Source: JBJXGF01 sp046153015
GTDB lineage: Bacteria; Actinomycetota; Acidimicrobiia; Acidimicrobiales; CAIXPF01
Assembly: GCA_046153015.1 (NCBI GenBank)
Contig: JBJXGF010000078.1
Coordinates: 1 to 8,318, forward strand
Direction: 5' to 3'
Length of the DNA: 8,318 bases
Each line of letters begins with the position of its first letter. Position 1 is the first letter of the stretch. The translations under genes and the position numbers were made by a program. The notes under the pieces were generated by a model. That model made no database searches, was not told the origin of the DNA, and saw nothing but the letters and a program-made list of their open reading frames with translations. This document shows, one piece after another, positions 6,701-8,318 of the stretch.

Positions 6701-7935
6701 CGGCGCCGGTCAGCCCCTCCGCTCCGCCGGACACCAGCCCGCCCAGCGCGCCCGGGCCGCTCAGCGCGGCGGGAGGCGACGGCCGGGCCACGCTCAGCTG
6801 GGCCGCCGCGACCGACGACGTGGGGGTCACCGCCTACGACGTCCACCGCTCCACCTCACCGGGCTTCGCGCCGTCCCCCGTGAACCGGGTCGGCGCCGCG
6901 TCGGGCCTCACCTACACCGACGCTCCGCTCGCCGCCGGCGCCTACGCGTACCGGGTCGTGGCCCGAGACGCCGCCGGCAACGCCGGCCCGGCCTCGAACG
7001 AGGCGGTCGCGTCGGTCACCGCGGCCGACACGGCGGCGCCCGTCGCCTCGATCACCGCCCCCACGGCGGGTGCGGTGGTGAGCGGCGCCGTCGCCGTGAC
7101 CGCCGCCGCTTTCGACAACGTGGGAGTCACGTCGGTGCAGCTCCTGCTGGACGGCGCCCCTCTCGGCGCGCCGCTCACCGCCGCGCCCTACACCCGCACC
7201 TGGCAGAGCGACGGCGCGGCGAACGGCGCGCACACCCTCTCGGCCACGGCGCGGGACGCGGCCGGCAACGTGGGCACGGCCGCGCCGATCACGGTGACCG
7301 TCTCCAACGCCATTCCCGCGAGCGGCCTCGTCGCCGCCTACAACTTCAACGAGGGGGCCGGCGTCTCGCTGCTCGACCGCGTCGGAGCGAACCACGGGAC
7401 GGTGTCTGGCGCCGCGTGGTCGAGCGCCGGACGCTACGGGGGCGCCTTGTCGTTCAACGGCGCCAGCTCGCGGGTGACGATGCCCGATGCGGCGGCGCTC
7501 GATCTCACCACGCTCACGGTCTCGGCGTGGGTGCGGCCGACGACGACGAGCGGCTGGCGCACGGTGATCCTGAAGGAGGCGGCGGGCGGGCTCTCGTACG
7601 GCCTCTACGCCAGCGGCGGCACGACCCGTCCGTCCGGCTGGCTCTCGATCGGCGGCGCCGACCGAAGTGTGACCTCGAGCACGGCGGCATCGACCAACGC
7701 GTGGCGCCACCTCGCCCTCACCTACGACGGGGTCACCATGCGGATCTACCTCGACGGCGTGCAGGTGGGCGCACGGGCCCAGACCGGCGCGCCGGCAGGC
7801 GCCGCCGGGCCGCTGCAGATCGGCGGAAACACCGTGTGGGGCGAGTGGTACTCGGGCCTCGTCGACGACGTGCGCGTCTACAACCGGGCCCTGAGCGCCG
7901 CCGAGCTGGCCGCCGACATGGCGCGGGGCGTGTAG
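3763..7935 (+). CDS. Secreted multidomain PQQ-dependent sugar dehydrogenase-like protein with PKD and LamG domains
   Basis: 1390 residues from ATG 3763, chosen for the Shine-Dalgarno GGGAGG seven bases upstream and the signal peptide that follows. An earlier in-frame GTG (3691) would add 24 Arg/Gly-rich residues and has no spaced ribosome site. Order of parts: signal peptide (1 to about 37, ending SSAAAA); glucose/sorbosone-dehydrogenase beta-propeller (about 42-416) with GDRGLLSIELAPDF, DDSHTIGTVRATADG (candidate catalytic His173), RGKILRINPDG, YGVRNPFRF and GDVGWNDYEEID; PKD (about 420-505); a beta domain with a Cys/His cluster HCPYGGACHAHP (554-565); an InlB-like repeat (about 615-690, WSDG); PKD (about 692-777); LamG (781-979); FN3-like (about 990-1088); bacterial Ig-like (about 1089-1183); LamG (1188-1386). 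Propellers of this family use PQQ to oxidise aldoses to lactones outside the membrane; the added modules probably bind polysaccharide or surfaces. Cys169 and Cys197 flank the active-site loop and may form a disulfide. No LPXTG or membrane anchor follows, so it is probably released or held non-covalently. No PQQ-synthesis gene is in view. Dehydrogenase activity is inferred from the family. Confidence 0.88.
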   Translation: MARFGGARRLVAGAVGVLVLAASSLAVIVGGASSAAAAPVLPPGFSLVPVSTGFGAYDLVDFTFLPSGDLLAAGKCGGIRRVTPGGGSVSVASLTVYCVGDRGLLSIELAPDFAESRTVYTLYNYLRSGRAWARLSRWTANSAAAPTALANEVVVLDDLPSFSATGATCDDSHTIGTVRATADGLLYVGNGDGSSYCPVDTSSLSALDLTSPRGKILRINPDGAGVSTNPFFQSAEPTSWQSRVFAYGVRNPFRFALAPGSRAVYLGDVGWNDYEEIDVAAAGGESFGWPCWEGPLFFRNAYASLAQCQSAYTTHTPKAPLHAWSHNGGGASSVGGAFYTGGEYPADYQGAYFFADYSLGKIWTLRTDANHNLVRGPEANGFAAGIGAPVAFRTGPNGDVFFAELVSGNVYRLRYAAGNRAPVAQAGADRTAGPAPLTVRFDGAGSYDPDDEPLSFSWTFGDGGTGSGPNPTHTYTATGAFTATLTVTDQLGARGAASVVVTPGNSPPVLALSTPPDGAVFAVGDTVSLTATASDPEDGPLPDAAISYSTLQRHCPYGGACHAHPGPVTGEQRVPGGLAVTLADHGDQNNLEITVRVADSRGATTTRTYRVNPDLRRLTVATEPAGVPVAVNSADSNAYSSFALMVGSQNSLIAPDRFGAWSFVRWSDGAPRQRTLTMPAADRSVTALYTTAPTAVAAASPAAGRPPLAVQFSSAGSVDADGDALAFSWDFGDGSAPSTQANPAHTYTAAGAYTARLTVTDVHGAQGTATVAVTAVAPPAGLVAAYGFEETSGAAVIDRSGNTNDGVISGAVRAAGRFGGGLAFNGADNLVSVADSASLDLTSGMTLSAWVRPSSVAGWRTVVLKERPAGLTYALYAGDDASRPSGWVYIGGDREVVGPTSLAVNAWTHLAATYDGAAERLYVNGALVATRAQSGAMTASTGALRIGGNAIWSEWFAGVIDEVRVYNRALTQTEIAEDMAAPVSPSAPPDTSPPSAPGPLSAAGGDGRATLSWAAATDDVGVTAYDVHRSTSPGFAPSPVNRVGAASGLTYTDAPLAAGAYAYRVVARDAAGNAGPASNEAVASVTAADTAAPVASITAPTAGAVVSGAVAVTAAAFDNVGVTSVQLLLDGAPLGAPLTAAPYTRTWQSDGAANGAHTLSATARDAAGNVGTAAPITVTVSNAIPASGLVAAYNFNEGAGVSLLDRVGANHGTVSGAAWSSAGRYGGALSFNGASSRVTMPDAAALDLTTLTVSAWVRPTTTSGWRTVILKEAAGGLSYGLYASGGTTRPSGWLSIGGADRSVTSSTAASTNAWRHLALTYDGVTMRIYLDGVQVGARAQTGAPAGAAGPLQIGGNTVWGEWYSGLVDDVRVYNRALSAAELAADMARGV
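6103..6699 (+). repeat. LamG-coding duplication, copy 1
   Basis: This stretch encodes residues 781-979 of the dehydrogenase-like protein, a concanavalin-like LamG domain beginning GLVAAYGF and ending near VYNRALTQTEIAEDM. It matches copy 2 (7324-7920) over the same 199-residue length, roughly half identical by eye. Short exact DNA matches include GGCTGGCGCACGGT (6334-6347) and TACAACCGGGCCCT. Synonymous and amino-acid divergence shows the duplication is not recent. Confidence 0.7.
7324..7920 (+). repeat. LamG-coding duplication, copy 2
   Basis: This stretch encodes residues 1188-1386, beginning GLVAAYNF and ending VYNRALSAAELAADM, just before the protein's final residues. The offset from copy 1 is 1221 bases at both ends and 1218 in the middle, so small compensating indels have occurred. 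Shared words include GWRTV.LKE, RPSGW, NAW.HLA.TYDG, IGGN..W.EW and VRVYNRAL. Confidence 0.7.
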
Positions 7936-7974
7936 CGCAACGCCGCGGTGGGACCTCGACGGCTGGTCGCAGGA

Positions 7975-8301
7975 TCATCGACAGTCGGTCGCAACCTCGA
8001 GTGCAGCGCAGATCTCCCGCATTCGGGAGTCGCTGAGGCGCCCGAGCCGCTCGACGAGGAGTCCGACCGAGACCGATTCGACTGAGTCGAGGTTGACAGC
8101 GCTGCGACGCGGCGCCGGGTCGTCACCTGGCTCGAGCACGACCTCGCTGGCGAGCCCTCGGATGGTGGTCGTGCACGGCGCCACCAGGGCGCGACGAAGG
8201 CGGGGAATCGCAGCGTCACGTGAGAGCACCACCACAGGACGGCGGCCGATCTTTGGCGGCTCGCACCACCACAGCTCCCCACGACGAGGAAGGTCGGTCA
8301 T
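7975..8301 (-). CDS. MazF/PemK-type toxin (type II toxin-antitoxin endoribonuclease)
   Basis: 108 residues, close to the usual 105-120 of MazF/PemK toxins, which cut RNA at short specific sequences and stop growth until neutralised by the antitoxin. Seen: RRGELWW (6-12), the family's opening strand; GRRPVVVLSRDA (19-30), matching the GHRPAVVLS block of E. coli MazF and carrying the conserved Arg; VAPCTTTIRG (40-49), matching VPCTTQSKG with the catalytic Thr; SEVVLEPGDD (52-61); and an amphipathic C-terminal helix after LGRLS. The conserved Arg and Thr are both present, so it looks intact. The start overlaps the stop of an upstream open frame by ATGA, the usual arrangement for a toxin translated after its antitoxin. 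It converges on the dehydrogenase gene, with 39 bases between stop codons. The RNA target sequence cannot be predicted. It has no evident link to the sugar genes. Confidence 0.88.
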   Translation of the reverse strand: MTDLPRRGELWWCEPPKIGRRPVVVLSRDAAIPRLRRALVAPCTTTIRGLASEVVLEPGDDPAPRRSAVNLDSVESVSVGLLVERLGRLSDSRMREICAALEVATDCR

Positions 8302-8318
8302 CGCCCGACCGCTTCGCG
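8298..8318 (-). CDS. C-terminal end of a probable antitoxin gene (partial)
   Basis: Six codons (Arg-Glu-Ala-Val-Gly-Arg) and a TGA at 8300-8298 are visible; the rest lies past the window edge. The stop overlaps the toxin ATG as ATGA, implying translational coupling. Position directly upstream of a MazF/PemK toxin makes an antitoxin the natural reading, but too little is present to assign a family. A chance open frame cannot be excluded. Confidence 0.45.
   Translation of the reverse strand, partial: REAVGR

Noticed and set aside
2083..6846. A 1587-codon open frame on the minus strand opposite the lactonase, VOC and dehydrogenase genes
   Set aside because: Its translation is low-complexity Arg/Gly/Ala/Val with no domain, and it lies opposite three genes with clear family motifs. 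Strong third-position G/C bias on the plus strand removes stops from the opposite strand.
7900..7935. A cell-wall sorting signal or C-terminal membrane anchor on the dehydrogenase
   Set aside because: The protein ends AADMARGV directly after the LamG domain, with no LPXTG-like motif and no hydrophobic tail.
5742..8036. A 764-codon plus-strand open frame overlapping the dehydrogenase in another frame
   Set aside because: The Arg/Gly-rich translation lacks any fold signature and shadows the LamG, FN3-like and Ig-like coding frame. It even runs into the convergent toxin gene.

Overview
The window is about 8.3 kb of very GC-rich DNA. Strong G/C preference at third codon positions, GTG as well as ATG starts, and a textbook leaderless promoter (TAGAGT six bases before an ATG) suggest a high-GC Actinomycetota chromosome. 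The style of the secreted PKD/LamG proteins would fit Acidimicrobiia or a relative, but nothing here fixes the genus. No rRNA, tRNA, CRISPR array, transposase or phage gene was seen.

Layout. (1) 1-644, minus strand: a two-pass membrane protein of unknown function, 5' complete, running off the left edge. (2) 645-1007: a 363-bp divergent intergenic region that is less GC-rich than the genes. It holds a leaderless promoter for gene 1, a long imperfect hairpin (764-810), three copies of a CGTTAT/ATAACG half-site (844-910) and a small tandem repeat (965-989). (3) 1008-2177, plus: a secreted protein with an N-terminal domain resembling the Ca2+-dependent galactose lectin LecA (PA-IL), then a PKD/Ig-like domain and an unassigned C-terminal domain. 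(4) 2320-3192 and 3211-3633, plus: a probable two-gene operon of an SMP-30/gluconolactonase-family protein and a VOC-superfamily protein, followed by a candidate terminator. (5) 3763-7935, plus: a 1390-residue secreted PQQ-dependent sugar dehydrogenase-like protein carrying PKD, InlB-like, FN3-like and Ig-like modules and two LamG domains. A perfect 10-bp GC hairpin sits just before its ribosome binding site. (6) 7975-8301, minus: a MazF/PemK-type toxin, convergent with the dehydrogenase gene. The last codons of a probable antitoxin gene overlap its start by ATGA at the right edge.

How the genes may work together. The dehydrogenase would oxidise an aldose to a lactone outside the cell, SMP-30 proteins typically hydrolyse sugar lactones, and the lectin-like protein and LamG domains look like carbohydrate- or surface-binding parts. 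This makes a plausible sugar-oxidation neighbourhood, but the lactonase has no visible signal peptide, so the link is inference. The toxin-antitoxin pair appears independent. I see no clearly unprecedented system. The least explained items are the structured divergent intergenic region, the LecA-like protein with its unassigned C-terminal half, and the very large sugar dehydrogenase with duplicated LamG domains.
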